Source: Parus major (lineage: Eukaryota; Chordata; Aves; Passeriformes; Paridae). From it: a DNA stretch of 64,000 nucleotides. Positions 24,138 to 37,100 of this stretch are shown piece by piece (position 1 is the stretch's first letter; the number at the start of each line of letters is the position of its first letter). The DNA is taken from NCBI RefSeq assembly GCF_001522545.3, contig NC_031771.1, positions 25,236,847 through 25,300,846 on the forward strand, read 5' to 3'. The position numbers were made by a program, and so were the translations under genes. Below the pieces are notes generated by a model. The model made no database searches. It was not told the origin of the DNA and saw only the letters and a program-made list of their open reading frames with translations.

Positions 24138-26759
24138 GGTTTAAAAAGTTACCCTGGTCCTTCTTTTTGGTTGACTCTACTGGAATTTACTCTTTTCTTC
24201 TAGTGAAGATTTTTTTCCCTGTTTATGTTAGCATTAATATCTGATTTGTTCAACTTTTTGAGTGGCAGAAGAAAGGCAGTGTAGCACACCTATATCTCCC
24301 TTCTGTAAGATCTCAAATCTAAATTTGATGAGATTTGTTGCAATGAGGCATTACTGTTTTCATGCTTGCTTCTTTTAAGCAGGTGCTGGAATAGGACAAA
24401 GCACCATTTCTGAAGGTTATGATAGGACTATAAAGACTGTAAAGACCTGCAGAGAATGAATCATCGGTGCAGCTTATACATCCATCCTGGGATGAGATGA
24501 AGCCCATCTGGAAATAGCTGCATCAGCTCCCTGAGTTTGGATGCATCCATGTCAGATGATCCATCAGACACAAGGGAAAAGGTTCATAAGCAAATCTGAT
24601 ATTACAGATTTACAGCTGTCACACTAGCATGGCAGTCTAGGTTTGGGCTCTTCTGTTTTCTTTCTGTTTTTGAAAAATCCATCAGCTGTAAATGTTGACT
24701 CCACTGATGGGTGAAAAGATGAACGGGGCTCTCAGCTCTGAGAGAAATCTGCCAGCCCTGGGAAACATAACCTCAATGCACAAAAGACCTACCACCCCTT
24801 CATGGAGGAAAGGTATTACCTGGTGAGCTGAAAGCTGAAGCAGTACTAAAACCAGGTTTGTGATCTTGAGGCTTTTTTGAAGTTTATCTTTTTCTTATGA
24901 GAAAGCCACACATTTGGTGCACATTCACAAAAGTAAAATAATTGCTTGTGTATCTTCAAACCACAGATAAGGTGAAATTGAAGTCTCACTTCTATCAGTG
25001 CCCACCTTGTGTGTCGCTACAAAAGATCTCTCAGCTGCTCACAGGCTCCTGGTGTCAGGAGCTTGGCTCACAATGCCCAGTCTGACTCTAATGCTCCTGA
25101 TTCTCCCCATTACTGATGGGTCAAGATGTAGCAAGCCCATTTTCTGCACCATGTGAACAACAGCTAAGCCAAAGACAAATCCTGAACAAAAATATAATCT
25201 AATGCTAAACCAAAGACAACCACATGAGGGAGGACAACCAGATCCCTGCCTGGCTTGTCTGGTGGCTCAGACTTGGGCTGCAGTCCCCATCCATCACTAA
25301 TTGCCACACCGAAGAGCCCCACAGCTAAAGCAAGCAGGGATGAGAACAATTTCCACAAGGTGGGACCTCAGTCCTGAAGTTGGCATCCAGGAACAGTGAG
25401 GGGCAGCCTTAGATCCTCCCTAAAGGAGGAGCCAAGAGTGCTAACACAGCCTGTGAGGCAGGGGCTTTGCATTCCCTGGCTCCCCAGGGAGGCCAGCTTC
25501 AGCCAGGAGTGAAGATCATCGGGCAAGTTCCTGGTGACAAGACATGTCCTAGGTCAGCTCAGGAGGCCAGCAGGCAGATGAGAGGCCAGACCCACAGGTC
25601 TGTGGCCAGGCAAAACCACAGCACAGCTCAAACAGGAAAGGAAAATCCAGGGCTGGGCTTAAATAGAAGCATTGGGTGTGAGTATGTTTATATGCAGTCA
25701 AGTCAGGAAGCCCTGTTCTTGGGCAGCTGGACCATACTGTTGAGTTAATAAATCAGGAAACTTGAAAATGAAGTGCACTGAATTCCCATATTTATTGACT
25801 TGAAATATTCAAGTTGGATCTTCTCTGTAGATCCCTAGGAATCCCTGTGCAGCTGGATGGCTGCGAAGCCAGTTGAGTCATTCCGGTGTAAAAGTGATCC
25901 TTCTATGAGTTTAGCTGAAGGACAAGAGAAACTGTTACTGATTTTTTGCTTATCCAGTAATTGTGGAAAGCACAGGGCATTCAAAAGGTGCTAATGAGGA
26001 GTGATAGAAGGCTTGGTGCATGTGCATCTTTCTTTGGAGAAGAGAGTACGCTTCCTGAGAGGCCTGGCTGCCTGTTAGCGGCTAAAGAGACCTGTGCTAA
26101 AAAAAGAGATATGCAAATGTGGAGGAATTGTGCTTTTCTCTCCATGTGGCTTCCAGCAGGAAAGATCACGGAATCATTAAGCAATTTAGGTGGAACAGAG
26201 CTTCTGGAGATTTGCCTCCAAAATCTGCATCAAGCCGGCCCACCCTAACTGCTGCATCATGTTGTTCAGAGCAATTAGAAGTGGAGAAGCTCATCTCCTC
26301 CATCCTCTGGACTTACAGAGTGTCTCTGCAAGCTAGGGCTCAGAAAGGAGCTGGGGCCAAAATGCCAACAGGAACAGGCCTGGTTTCAGCATGCATTTCA
26401 CTTATTTATTTTTCTGAAGAAACAATTAAATTGCTGGACCTTATTCACAATGCAGCTTAACACACAAGCCTGGCCCAATCTTTTTTGTGGTGTGTTGTCA
26501 GGAAAACACTTTTCCCTTTCTCTTCTTTCGCAGGTCTGCATCACATGAAACAAGGGAAGCAGCCTCTGACATTCCTGCTTCATGCCCTAGGTGGGTTCAG
26601 CAGTCAGCACTGGACCACAGGCAGCATGCAAGGGCTTTGGACCTGCCTTGCTGTGCCTGCCTGGGACACGAGCTCATGCCTGCTCTGTGGTCTGTGCATT
26701 CCTTCACTGGCCTTCTGGGATCTGAGTCATTGTGCCCTCTCTTAGGTGTAGAGTAATAG

Positions 26760-27150
26760 CAAAACCAGTGATGAATAATCGGAGTTAATAATAATGCTTG
26801 CCTAAGGTACTTGGTGCACTTTGCTCCCAAATAACTGTTGAACGAAAACACCCTGTCTGCTGGGGACATGCCGTGGCCGTGCAGCACTGTGAGATTTAAC
26901 AACATCTGACAACAGCCAGCCCCCCTGGCAAGCTGTAGTTTTCAGCCAGCCATTGCCGAGCCCCTTTTTTTTCTTCCACGGAAGTGCTAAAAGTCAGCTA
27001 AGTAACGCTCTTCCAGTGAATTAATTCCCCCAGCGGCGAGGACCAGAGTGGATCCATTCCCTGGGTGCCCACCCAGGAAGTCATTAGCAGCTTGCAGGCA
27101 GAGGTCGATCCCATCACCATGGTTTTGTAATGCTTTGTTGAAAAAAGTAA
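26760..27150. other. Possible conserved non-coding block
   Basis: Repeat-free segment with an unusual spread of CpGs for this window (around 26841, 26871, 26878, 26947, 26979, 27006, 27035, 27040, 27105), embedded in AT-rich words such as TTAATAATAATG and GTGAATTAATTCCC. The retained CpGs suggest either constraint or low methylation. This is an impression and not a demonstrated element. Confidence 0.25.
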
Positions 27151-29847
27151 GCCAGTGTTTTAGGACTGAAGCTGACCTTCAATGAAGAAGGAAAATCCAT
27201 CATGTCTGGAGCTTGTCTCTGTAGGCTGAAATGCGCTTCTGTTGGGATGCTGATTTTGGGGAAAGTAATTTAGGGAAAGGAGGAAAGGTGGGAGCAGCAT
27301 TTTGGATGTGGAACAATTGCTTCATCAATGTATGTCTGCTTCTAAAGAAGGGCATTTCGTTGACTCCTTGTGTCCTCTGCAGTGTAACTGAAAGACAGCT
27401 GGAAGAGGAGCTGAGTCCTCACTCATTGGTGCAATGATCTCTGTGCAGATGTTCTGGCTGTGAGTGTGTAGCAGTCAATTGAACACATGGACAGACTTCA
27501 TTTCCCTGCTGGCAAATAGTACTCATTTCTCTTTAGAACTAGGGTGAGTCCTTTTCAAGAATGAAGATTCTTACAAGCAGTAGAACCTGGGTGGCTGGCA
27601 GTACCTGGACAAAAACAGAATCCAAAAGAAGTCAGGTAGGGTATCCAGCTACATGACTCACACATTAGTCCATGTTCTTTGTCAGATGGATTTTCTGCTT
27701 TCCTCAGTTTTAGTTTTCAGAGTACAAGTGCTAGGCACTGGAGGTGGTTATGGAGAGGGGGAAGACTAAACTGTGTCTTGCAGTGGGCTCATTTGCCTTT
27801 TCTGTGGTTTGGATGGATCAGGGGGAGCTCTAGTTCAGGTAGCTACATGATGTGCAAGAGGATTAGAAGAAAGAAACATGCTGTGGTTGACACTTGCACA
27901 GCCTTAGAGATGTCTCCTGGTGTCACTAGATGCTTTCTCAAGATCTGGACTTCCTCATTTGTGCCTAGCAGGCTCTTCCTAGTGATGGCCTCCATTAGAT
28001 GAGTCAAAACATACCATTCACTTCGATGCAGTGATACAACTATAAGCTGCTTTCTGCTTAATGTGGGTCCATTTGCTTCTATTTATGATGAATTAATATT
28101 TTCTTCTGTGCTGTGAACGGCAGCACTAAGCATACAGCAGGTATGCTGCTAATTTTGTCAGCAAAGCTGTTTTAGGGAAGGAGATAAGAGGGGAAAGAAT
28201 GAATCACTGAAGGGAATAGCTGGCTCAGGCACTGCCATGTTATCATCACGACTGCACAGCACTTTCTGTGCCTACTCACCCGCCCAGCATGAGGTCCATT
28301 TGGACCTGCAGAGACACACTGTGACATGAAACTGTCTTTCCTTTAAGCTTCCCAGAAAGCTCTGGGCACAAATGAGCTGGCAAAGAGGTAGTTCAGTCAT
28401 GATCTCCAACCACTGGGAACCTGCAGAGCAGTCCTGACTGCCAAGTGCTGCTTGATCCAGTAAGCAGAGGCAAATGTAGTGACTGGATCCAGATGTGAAG
28501 CAGTTTAGGAAAAGACAGGAGGTACCAAGCTCTATTGCCTGGGAAGTAGATTAAATCCTGGGACAGCTCGTGTGGTAGATTCTTCAAAGTCCTTGAGCTA
28601 AGAACAGGTATAATTTTCTACATAATGCCATCAGATAAAATTTTCTGAAGATTTCTGAAAAACACTGTTATGAGTGATGGGAGAATGTGTTTGAGCAACT
28701 GGCATAAATGGGACAAAAATCAAACACTAATTGTTAGTAGAGTTCTTACAATCTCCCTGTAGCATTTCCTGGTGCTGCTACTGTTGGGTCCTCCTGGCTC
28801 CTCACACTGATGTATTAGACATTGCAGATTTCATAGTGGTGCCCACCCACACATTGCCATGGTTTTAACTGTGTAAAATTGTCTTTGGCAGAAAAGAAAG
28901 GATTTGTTCCAGGACAAACAAACCCTTCAGCTCAATCAGAACAGCTTAGAGATAATCACACAACTTTGCTCTTGTATACAACAGCAGATACTATGTGATA
29001 CTGACCCAGGTCCAAGTCCAGCACCTCCAAGTTCATCAGCAAATCACCTTGAATTGCTGGAGAAGTGCAAAGTGTTGTTTGTTTTTGATAAACAGCAGAG
29101 AAAGTCTCCCTCTTCTTAATTTTTCTTCCTCCTCCTCATCCACAAGTTAAAAACCAAGGAGGATAAAAAGAGCATCCTAAGGGGGAGAGTTACCACATGC
29201 TGCTGCCAGTGTTAGGAAAACAGTACTGAGTCACACAAATAATTTTAGATGCTTCTAAATACACTGTGCTCTCAGCAGGCAGCCTTTCCAGCTATAATCT
29301 CGCTGGCTGTCCCTAATTCTGAGCACACAGTATACTCTGCTTCCTTCCTGGTTGCAAATGAGTCAGAATTTCTCTCTGTCACTCACCTGAGCCAGAAGGA
29401 GTTCACCAGCTCAGTGCTTGAACACTAATACACATTTACAGGGTGTATTCCCTCACCCTGTAAAAAAGCCACTCTCTCACAATTCCAAACAAAAAATGCA
29501 AGGTACAGTTTGGATTCCCTACAGAAATGAAATAGCTGAGGAACAGTTTTGGCTGTGTTGGTGTGGTAGGCTGGGAGAGTTGTCTGGGCAGCCAGCTTAA
29601 ATTTTGTTTGCTGTTTGAGGAGATATCAGCTCTCAGTGGCAAGGGGAGTGGACAGCATGGACATTGGAGCCCCCCAAAGACTCAAGCCATATAGCTCTCA
29701 CTAGCTCCATTTAAAAGCTAGGAGCAGACCTGTGAAGAAAAGAAAGTGGAAAAAGGAAAGGGTCAGTCCAGGAACCAGGATGAGTTTAGAAATCCCATGA
29801 GACTGCTTCCTGTTTGTATACTGCTATCATCCATGGAGACCATCTCA

Positions 29848-29880
29848 GGTGGTTGGTGGTTGGTTGGTTGGTTGGTGGGC
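29848..29880. repeat. (GGTT)n-like simple repeat
   Basis: GGTT/GGTGGTT units over about 33 bp, with four uninterrupted GGTT units at the core. Low-complexity tract. Confidence 0.8.
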
Positions 29881-30374
29881 TGGGTTTTGTCTTTAAGTAA
29901 ATAATATTTTAAAGGAAATTTGGAACATTCTGTCAATTCCAACGTGAAAAAAAAAGAGAGGCAAAGTTTAGTCTTAGATGAAGTGATATGTTTGCCCAGT
30001 TCTATTTTTTTATCAGATTACAACCTTTATTTATTTTTGTCTGTAGAAATTGGCTAAGTGAAAACACTCCCAGATTCCACTTTCATTTGCTCTTGTTTTC
30101 TCTTTCTCTGTGCATCACCTTAAATATAGTTTTGTCCACCTCTTTCCTTAACTTAATCTAGATGATTCTCTAAGTTTATCCATATTTATTCCTTTCTGTG
30201 TTCAGTATACACAAATACTTCTTATTCTATCAAACAAAACCAGTAAAAAGTTAATTAGGGAAAAAAATCTTATCTAGAAAGCTGTAATAAGTTTTATTAT
30301 CCTTGTTTTTGAAGGGCAAAAGAAAGGGGAGTGCCAGAAGTAAAGATGTGAAACATCAAGGAGTGAGATGGAGA

Positions 30375-30395
30375 ACACACACACACGCACACACA
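30375..30395. repeat. Impure (AC)n microsatellite
   Basis: About ten AC units interrupted once by G. Short simple repeat. Confidence 0.8.
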
Positions 30396-31189
30396 GAAAA
30401 AAGAATGCAAATGAGAAAAGAGTAGTGCTAAGGGGAAAAATAATCCTGGGTAGTAGTAAGCACTCTCCAGAAGAATAGTAGGATCATGACTCAGGATCAT
30501 GACTTGTTCTGGCGTCAAATGTGGACCAATGAAATGGCAAAAGTGTACATTAAGGCATGGTAATGCACAGAAAGAGCAAGAGGTCACTCAAGGAGATGTA
30601 AGTGGCTCCAAGGGATACCAAGAGCAATTTATTATCAAAAGATGTTCAACTTACTTAAAAAAACCAACAGTAAATGAAACATTGTCCAAGTGTTCTCAGG
30701 GGAAGGAGAAGGACAGATGGCAAACAGACCCAATAGCTCCCTGGAAAGGCTGGGAATTGCTGATGGAAAAGACAATGACGAAAGAGCAGGTGATGAAAAA
30801 GTGGTGCGTCTGAAGACAGACTGAGCTTCATGAGCAGATGGGGCATTGGGTACCTGCTGGCAGAGAATGAAGGCACACTTTCAGCAACTGTTTCCCAAGT
30901 AAAGTGGATCAGATCTTGCCTACATTGTGCACAAAGTGAACAGGGAACGTCCCTGTGGTGCCTACATGTTACCTGACCTTGTGAGGCTGCCATGAACTCC
31001 AAATGCAGTGTGGGGGTCATGAGGCCAGCTTCTGATCACTGAGAGTTGAACTGTCTTTTAAATTCCTTCTCACTAGATCCCCACTTTGGAAAAATTGAGA
31101 ACAAATTACTAGAAAAATATTTTGTGCCTTTTCAAGGAAAAAAAGGTACCAGCAGCTCCACAAAGTGCGTATTTGGTTTTTAAGGTCTG

Positions 31190-31660
31190 GTTTTGGTAGT
31201 GACGGGGGGCTACAGAGGTGGATTCTGCAAGAAGCTGCCAGGAATTTCCCCCGTGTCTGCCAGAGCCAATGCCAGCCAGTTCCAGGATGGACACACAGCT
31301 GTCTGAGGTTGAGACCACCAGTGATACTGGAGATAACATATTTGAGAATGAGGAAAAAAAAACTTCTGCAGAGCAGCAGCAGAGAGAGAACTGAGGACAC
31401 GTGAGAGGAGCAGCCCTGCTGACACCCAGGTCAGTGCAGAAGGAGGGGCAGGTGCTGGAGCTGAGATTCCCCTGCAGCCTGTGGTGATGACAGTGGTGAA
31501 GGAGTGTCTCCCTGCAGCCCATGGAGGTGCACAGGGGAGCAGAGACCCACCTGCAGCTCCTGGAGTATCCCTTGTTGGAACAGGTGGATGTCCAAAGGAG
31601 GCTGTGACCCTGTGGGAAACCCACATTGGAGCAGGTTTGCTATCAGGACTTGTGACCCCT
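31190..31660 (+). mobile_element. Degraded 5' region of an avian retroelement (CR1 5' UTR or ERV LTR type)
   Basis: GC-rich segment whose block order matches a repeat I recall from bird genomes. There is a GGGGGCTACAGAGGTGGATT-like opening, a CAGAGCCAATGCCAGCCAG block, an A-rich patch before CTTCTGCAGAGCAGCAG, and a GTGAGAGGAGCAGCCCTGC block. A run of degenerate units follows. CCTGCAGC recurs at 31471, 31511 and 31550, giving a period near 40 bp, and the segment ends in GGAGGCTGTGACCCTGTGGG and GGAGCAGGTTTGC units. I cannot decide whether this is the 5' UTR of a CR1 LINE or an LTR. No terminal repeats, primer-binding site or retroviral genes are visible. Frames of up to 171 codons on the minus strand here are compositional by-products. 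Confidence 0.6.
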
Positions 31661-33057
31661 CAGGAAAAAATCTGTCTTTCCTCAGCTAAAAAGCAAATTA
31701 AAAACTTGCAAGGTTTTTGCTGCAATTTGCAGTTTCTTAGGAAGGTGGTGAAAAAAACATCCAAAAATAGGTGAATATATAAACTGCTGGGAGACCTCTG
31801 TGCTCAAGTGCTCAGAAAGAACTTTCTTCTAGTCCCCACAGAGATTTTGGCTGGCAAACCTTCGATTGTTTTCAGTAACATCATGAGGTGGGGCAGAAGG
31901 AATGGAAGTATAACCAGGTAGGTGGAATTTTCAGAAGAGAATCTGGAGTGTTTTAACACTTGCCAATGGCTGAGTTTGTTATTGGCCTTGGCTTTGTAAT
32001 TGCAAACATCTGAAACAGTTGTCATAAAGGTTTCAAAATATGTGGATATCTGGCAGGAAAAATGGTGAGTTGACAACTGGGAAAGCTCTAAGCAGCTTCT
32101 TCCTTCTTCTCTGAGAATTAGGCATCAGATTGAATCAAATTTGAATTACAGTCTTTTTAGTTATCTGCATGCTAACAGCCTCCCAAGCCTCCCTGAATCT
32201 AGCAGAAAATGGAAAAATCTAATTCATAGAACAGGACTAGAAACCACTTCCCCTCATGCTCTAATTATATCGTAAAAATGGGAAACATTTTTTATTTTTA
32301 TTTTCTAAGAAGTGCTTCTCAGTGCAATCGATGCCTCTGTCTTGGAGTGGTTTTGTGCATTATCAGGGCAGTATCACTCACTAACAGATGGAAACCATAG
32401 GAATTATTTCCATCTGTTATGGGAAAGGAAAATAATTTTGCCTTTAAATGGTGCAGCAAGGGAAAATAACCAAGCTTACATTTTTTTTCAGGCGTATTTT
32501 CTTGGTGCGTTTTGATGTGAGGATGAAGAATGTTGGGATGAGAAGCACTGTGCTCATTGCTGGTCTGTGGTGGGCACAGATGTTGTACAGGAGAGCTGTG
32601 CAACTTTCTGCAGGGACACTGTTGTTGGTGGCCTCTGAGATGGGAGGGAGAATGAGTGGATATCATGTGGGCAACCAAATGCATAATGTGTTTTTCTCTG
32701 GCTCTGTCCTACCATTTAATGCACCTATAGAATGGGCATGGTCAAAATCCCACTTTGCTTCCACCAAAGCATTCACTGAAAATCGGTGTGACTATCAAAA
32801 GCCATCAATAGTAAACACTGCATGAAACCAAAATTCTGTGGAAACAGTTCAGTGCTACCAATACATTTGTGGCTAGTTTGGGAGATAATATCAAGTTAAC
32901 CAAACTTTCTCCTATAGTAGGTCTGCTGCCCTTTAAATCAGGGCACATGATAAGTGTGATATGCCTTGACAGAAGATGTTTTGATGCTGCCCCAAGTGAC
33001 GGATGCAGGATCAAGTCAGGAATGATGGCACAGGTTAGACTATTATTAAAAATACAC
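31661..33057. other. Non-coding stretch
   Basis: Unique sequence between two retroelement remnants. Frames up to 125 codons (+, 32448-32825) carry no recognisable domain. No simple repeats of note. Confidence 0.5.
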
Positions 33058-33464
33058 AATAGAATAGAATAGAACAGAGCAGACTAGTTCAGTCTGAAGG
33101 GCCCTACAACAATCATGTGGGCCAACTCTCTGACTACTTCAGGCTGACCAAAGGCTAAAGCATGTTGTTAAGGTAATTGTCCAAATACCTCTCAACCACT
33201 GACAGGCTTGGGGCACTGACCATCTCTTGTTTGACTGCTGTCTTGGTAAGGAAATGCTTCCTAAAATCCAGTCTGAACCTCCCCTGGTGCAGCATTGAGC
33301 CATTCCCACATTTCCTGTCACTGGGTACTAGGCAAAAGAGCTCAGCACCTCCCTTTCCACTTCCCCTCCTCAGGAAGCTGTAGAGAGCAATGAGGTCACC
33401 CTCCAGCCTCCTTTTCTCTAAATTAGACAAACCCAAAGCCACTCCATACTGGACATGCCTTCCT
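33058..33464 (-). mobile_element. CR1 LINE 3' end, reverse orientation, with terminal AATAG microsatellite
   Basis: The best preserved CR1 in the window, read here as reverse complement. At the left it starts with its 3' terminus, imperfect AATAG units (33058-33077). Next come the GAAGGGCCCTACAACAATCA block and the TTAAAGCATGTT-type block. These lead to GACAGGCTTGGGGCACTGAC, GAAATGCTTCCTAAAATCCA, GTCTGAACCTCCCCTGG and CAGCATTGAGCCATTCCCAC. The element ends with CTTCCCCTCCTCAGGAAGC and CAATGAGGTCACCCTCCAGC. Compared with the remembered CR1 sequence, a short segment after 'gaccatctct' is missing. The copy is 5'-truncated before the end of ORF2, so it is inactive. Antisense frames inside it are not genes. 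Confidence 0.95.
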
Positions 33465-34131
33465 TATGTGTCTTCATTAGAAAAATAAAATAAAAAGAGT
33501 AGTTACCAGTAGTTTGCTGGTAACTGTCAAATTGGCAGGGCTTTAGAGATCCATCTTCAAGGATCCATCTTCACAGCCTAATCACAATTTCAAATTTCTG
33601 TTACTAAATTGGACATCTTAAATAGCAAGTGGCATGCTATTTAATTGTGAGGCCAAGAACTTTGACAGCAATGATTTCAGCGTGATCTCTTGAACTGGAG
33701 AGAAGGTCTGAAATCAGTGAGATAAAGTTTGATAAAAGGCAGGTGAACACTTTGCACTTCAGAAGTTGAATTCCCAATGCCATGCTATCTGGACAGAATT
33801 AAAAACATTGTGAACATGTGAGCTATGATCTTTATATGAATGGAAAATAACTGTCTGAGCAGTACTTCAGAAAAACGTGGGGCTCGTAGAAGATCACAGA
33901 CTGAATGTGAACTGTCAGTGTGATCCTGCTGTAAAAACAAGGCAGGACTCAGAGATGGTTTAACAGCAGCATTGTCTGTCTTCTACCTAGAGTTTCTGAA
34001 GAGGCAAAGGAAAGAGAAACTATCATTCAAGAGGAAGAATGTAATATGTTGCTTGGAAAATTTATCCTCTTATCTTCATTAAATGTAAAATTTCCCTCCT
34101 CCCAAGATCAAATGATGATGGGATTTCTGTG
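33465..34131. other. Non-coding stretch
   Basis: AT-rich unique sequence with a small direct repeat of GATCCATCTTCA (33550-33573). No coding content recognised. Confidence 0.5.
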
Positions 34132-34190
34132 ATTTATGGAGGTTGGACTAAATAAACTAAGGATATCTTCACATGTCTCCAATCCTGCAA
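34132..34190 (+). mobile_element. Possible short CR1 3' tail
   Basis: GGAGGTTGGACTAAATAAAC followed by a CTTCACATGTCTCCAATCCTG stretch resembles the last 50-60 bp of CR1, where GGAGGTTGGACTAGATGATC is followed by a CCCTTCCAACCC block. The match is short and diverged, and no upstream CR1 sequence is visible. Confidence 0.4.
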
Positions 34191-37100
34191 CATAAAATCA
34201 CAAGAATCCTGTTAAAAAGTCATGTGCACAATAAAAATAAATGCAAACCTGCATCTTTAAGAGCACAGATATTTAAATAGTCACAGAAACCACACCAATA
34301 CAGGACACTTTGAAGGACACTTTGTCATGTAGACTTTTTGAGTCAAGACCAAACAGAATTTACCTTTGGCTCCAGCTGAAGATTTTGGTTTTCCTGCAGT
34401 GGGGATTTCTTCAGAACTGAGTGCAAGGATAACAGCTTGTGCTGTGTGTACCTTTCCTGGCAGATCAAACTGTTCTGTGTACAAAAATGGTAGGTTTGTG
34501 GTACTTCAGCTGTGAGGGTATTTTTTGATCACATATATTTTTTTTTAGATAGCGCTAAAGATGTTTTTCTTGGTTGGCATTACATAGATACAATGATGAG
34601 GCAGAGCAGGAATTCCTGTGGCACTGACATTTTGCCTTTTGGGAAAAAAGGTGAGTTTTAAGTCCACTGCTTTCTGCTTTATTTGCCTAGCAAATGGAGA
34701 ATTTTCCTCTTTTGACAGCAGCAATAAACCTTAAAAAAACCCCCACAGCCACTTTAGTGTAAGCTGCAGAAAAGCAGAAGGCAGACATGCATCTTGAGGT
34801 GGGGAAGAGTTGTGAATAGATACCTTCCTTGAGAACCAGACCTGAGAGGTTCCTAGGCATGGTTCAGGAGCTATAGGATGCTCTCAGTGACATCACCTGT
34901 GCTGCTGTATGATATTACTCTGGTACCAGCTCCAGGAGCTGATGTCAAGTGTTTTGGATCTGCTTTTCACCTGAGGTATGGTATGTCACAATCTGTAGAA
35001 AGGATCTGGATGAAAATCTGGGATGTAGTTTAGGTTAATCACTGGCTGAAGTAAACTTTGAGTCCTGGTTGGCTGCGCTGACACGTAAGTCGACCTGGAA
35101 GTGCAAACAATCCATGTTTAGTGGATGAGGCATTTCTGTTAAAATTTATGAGCCTCTTTAAGCTCCCAACCCATTCAAAATTACTGGATTGCTTCACATT
35201 TTCTACTGTGAAGACATGAAAAGACATTGGCAGCATCATCTGGAGCATCTTCCCTGTCAAAACAAGAAAGGAACAGCAACAGACAGATTCCCAGAACAGA
35301 CTTTTTTGGGTCTTGCATCAACCAACCTGTGGCGTAAACATTTCTGCTCCAGCCAAGCAAAGAAGTGTCTACTGAGGTCAGCTCTGAGTTCAGCCCTTGG
35401 TGTGCCATTGTAGGATGAAAAAACCCATGCAGGGCACCTCCCAAAATCTTCATGTTTTTCAGGGAGGCGAGGGCCTTTAATTGGCTCTCCCTCATTGCCA
35501 CAAGAGGGCTCTGGGAAATCAACAAGCAATGTGCCCTTCTAGTTTGGCCCTTTAAGCTGCTCTACACCATTGCAGAAGTCTCTAGAAAGGCAGCTGAGAC
35601 TAGGTTGGCTTGGAGCAATATATTGGCAAAGGTCTGGAATAATCCACCAATATTAGACCTGCTGGATGTCCACACAGCTGTTGTGTGTCAGGGCAGTAGA
35701 AGGCAGGGTGGCTTGAGTCAGACAGTAAAATCAGAGTACCACAAACAGGGGCTGTACAGACGAAATTCAGAAGAAACCATCCAGGGTGAAGACCCTGCTG
35801 TATGTTCTGCAGTGGGTTGGCTGCAGTTCTCCATTTCCACACCTGAGCCATGTCTCAGAAGTTTTATGTTCACAGCCCAGACAGCAAGGCCACATCTGTC
35901 CTGGTGCATTCTCTTCTGGAGGCTGGTTTCACAGAGCAGCCAAGGCACAGATGGATTTCTGGCAGGACAGTGTGCTGAAGGATGACTTACACATCAATGG
36001 AGAAGAGGATTACACCTGGGTGACACAAAAATGGTCTAGGGCAGGAGGGAAATGTACACCAAGCGCCATTTTAGCAGTGCAAGTCTGGGAGGGGAAAATA
36101 TATCTTTTCTTTCCCAACCTTCCCACTCTATAAGTAGCAGAAAGTTTGATTAGATAAGTGATTAAAGTATATGCATGTTGCTCTCCTTCCTGTTTATTGA
36201 ACACAGCAGAAGATGTAATGAGGTAGTAAATTTGGCACTTAGGTGGAGTATTGAAATCAAAGACAACAAGGCCTTTTTCTCATTTCTCCACATTGTAATT
36301 TAGTTTAGTTCACTTATTCTATAGTAATTTAAGTAAATGACTGGGAAATTATGAGTTCTTTGCTGCACACCATGTTGTGATGATGAATTCTTTCAGCTTT
36401 TTCTTAAATGTCACAGATGGTTACAAATGAAATCCCAGAATGAGGTGGACTCACTCACTAGGCTGAAGGGAAGAGGAGGAATTTCCCTCATTTTAGTATT
36501 TCCTCTTCACTCAGCAGACTTAAACTATTCTCAAACCCTATAAGCAGATGTTTTTTTGGGAAAATACCTACCAAATAGGATGATGTGATCAAAGATGCCC
36601 ATGAATGAAGAATTGTTTAAGAAAACTCTCCTGTTATGTCCCAAACTAGTATCATGAATAAAGCCATGGGATGGATGCAGGACGGAGAAGCAGGGAGTCT
36701 TGCACACAAGACATGTTGTTATCTAGATCTGTATCTTAAGACTTCAGAAGGTGTTTGGAGCAGCAAAGGGACAGACCATATCTCAGCAGTGGCATCTCAG
36801 GAAGGTCAGCATTAGGATGAGGCCTCTTTCAACTGCCATGGAAGTTAGTGGGAAGATTTCCACTGAGTAATGTTGCTTGTTTGTGTCATCTACAATATAA
36901 AACCTGTAAGGTTGGAAGGAAGCCATTCTCATTACTTGGAAAACTAACCACAGAATCACCATCTGCTCTGGAGTAGATTCCGCTTCCCCTTCAGAGTGAT
37001 GGCCTTGGGGACACCTTGTTAAGGGGCAGGTTGGTGAGAAGAAGGGACAGGTTAACTCTTCATCATTTCAGCATCCTGTGTCATTCTGAGAGCTGTGTTA

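Larger units (their letters stand above)
16931..26759. other. Long non-coding stretch
   Basis: About 9.8 kb without a gene or recognisable interspersed repeat. Visible minor elements are the 19-bp palindrome at 20919-20937 and A16 at 24122-24137. A weak CR1-tail-like patch around 22770-22800 is rejected elsewhere. The longest open frames (110-113 codons) have no known domain. Confidence 0.5.
27151..31189. other. Non-coding stretch with short simple repeats
   Basis: Unique sequence with a GGTT-type tract at 29848-29880 and an impure CA tract at 30375-30395. AT-rich between about 29890 and 30300. No coding sequence or transposon recognised. Confidence 0.5.

Noticed and set aside
31109..31626. 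138 and 171 codon minus-strand ORFs
   Set aside because: They lie antisense within the GC-rich retroelement remnant and are by-products of its composition.
35452..35985. 177-codon plus-strand ORF
   Set aside because: No known domain or repeat, and it overlaps several antisense frames. Not supported as coding.
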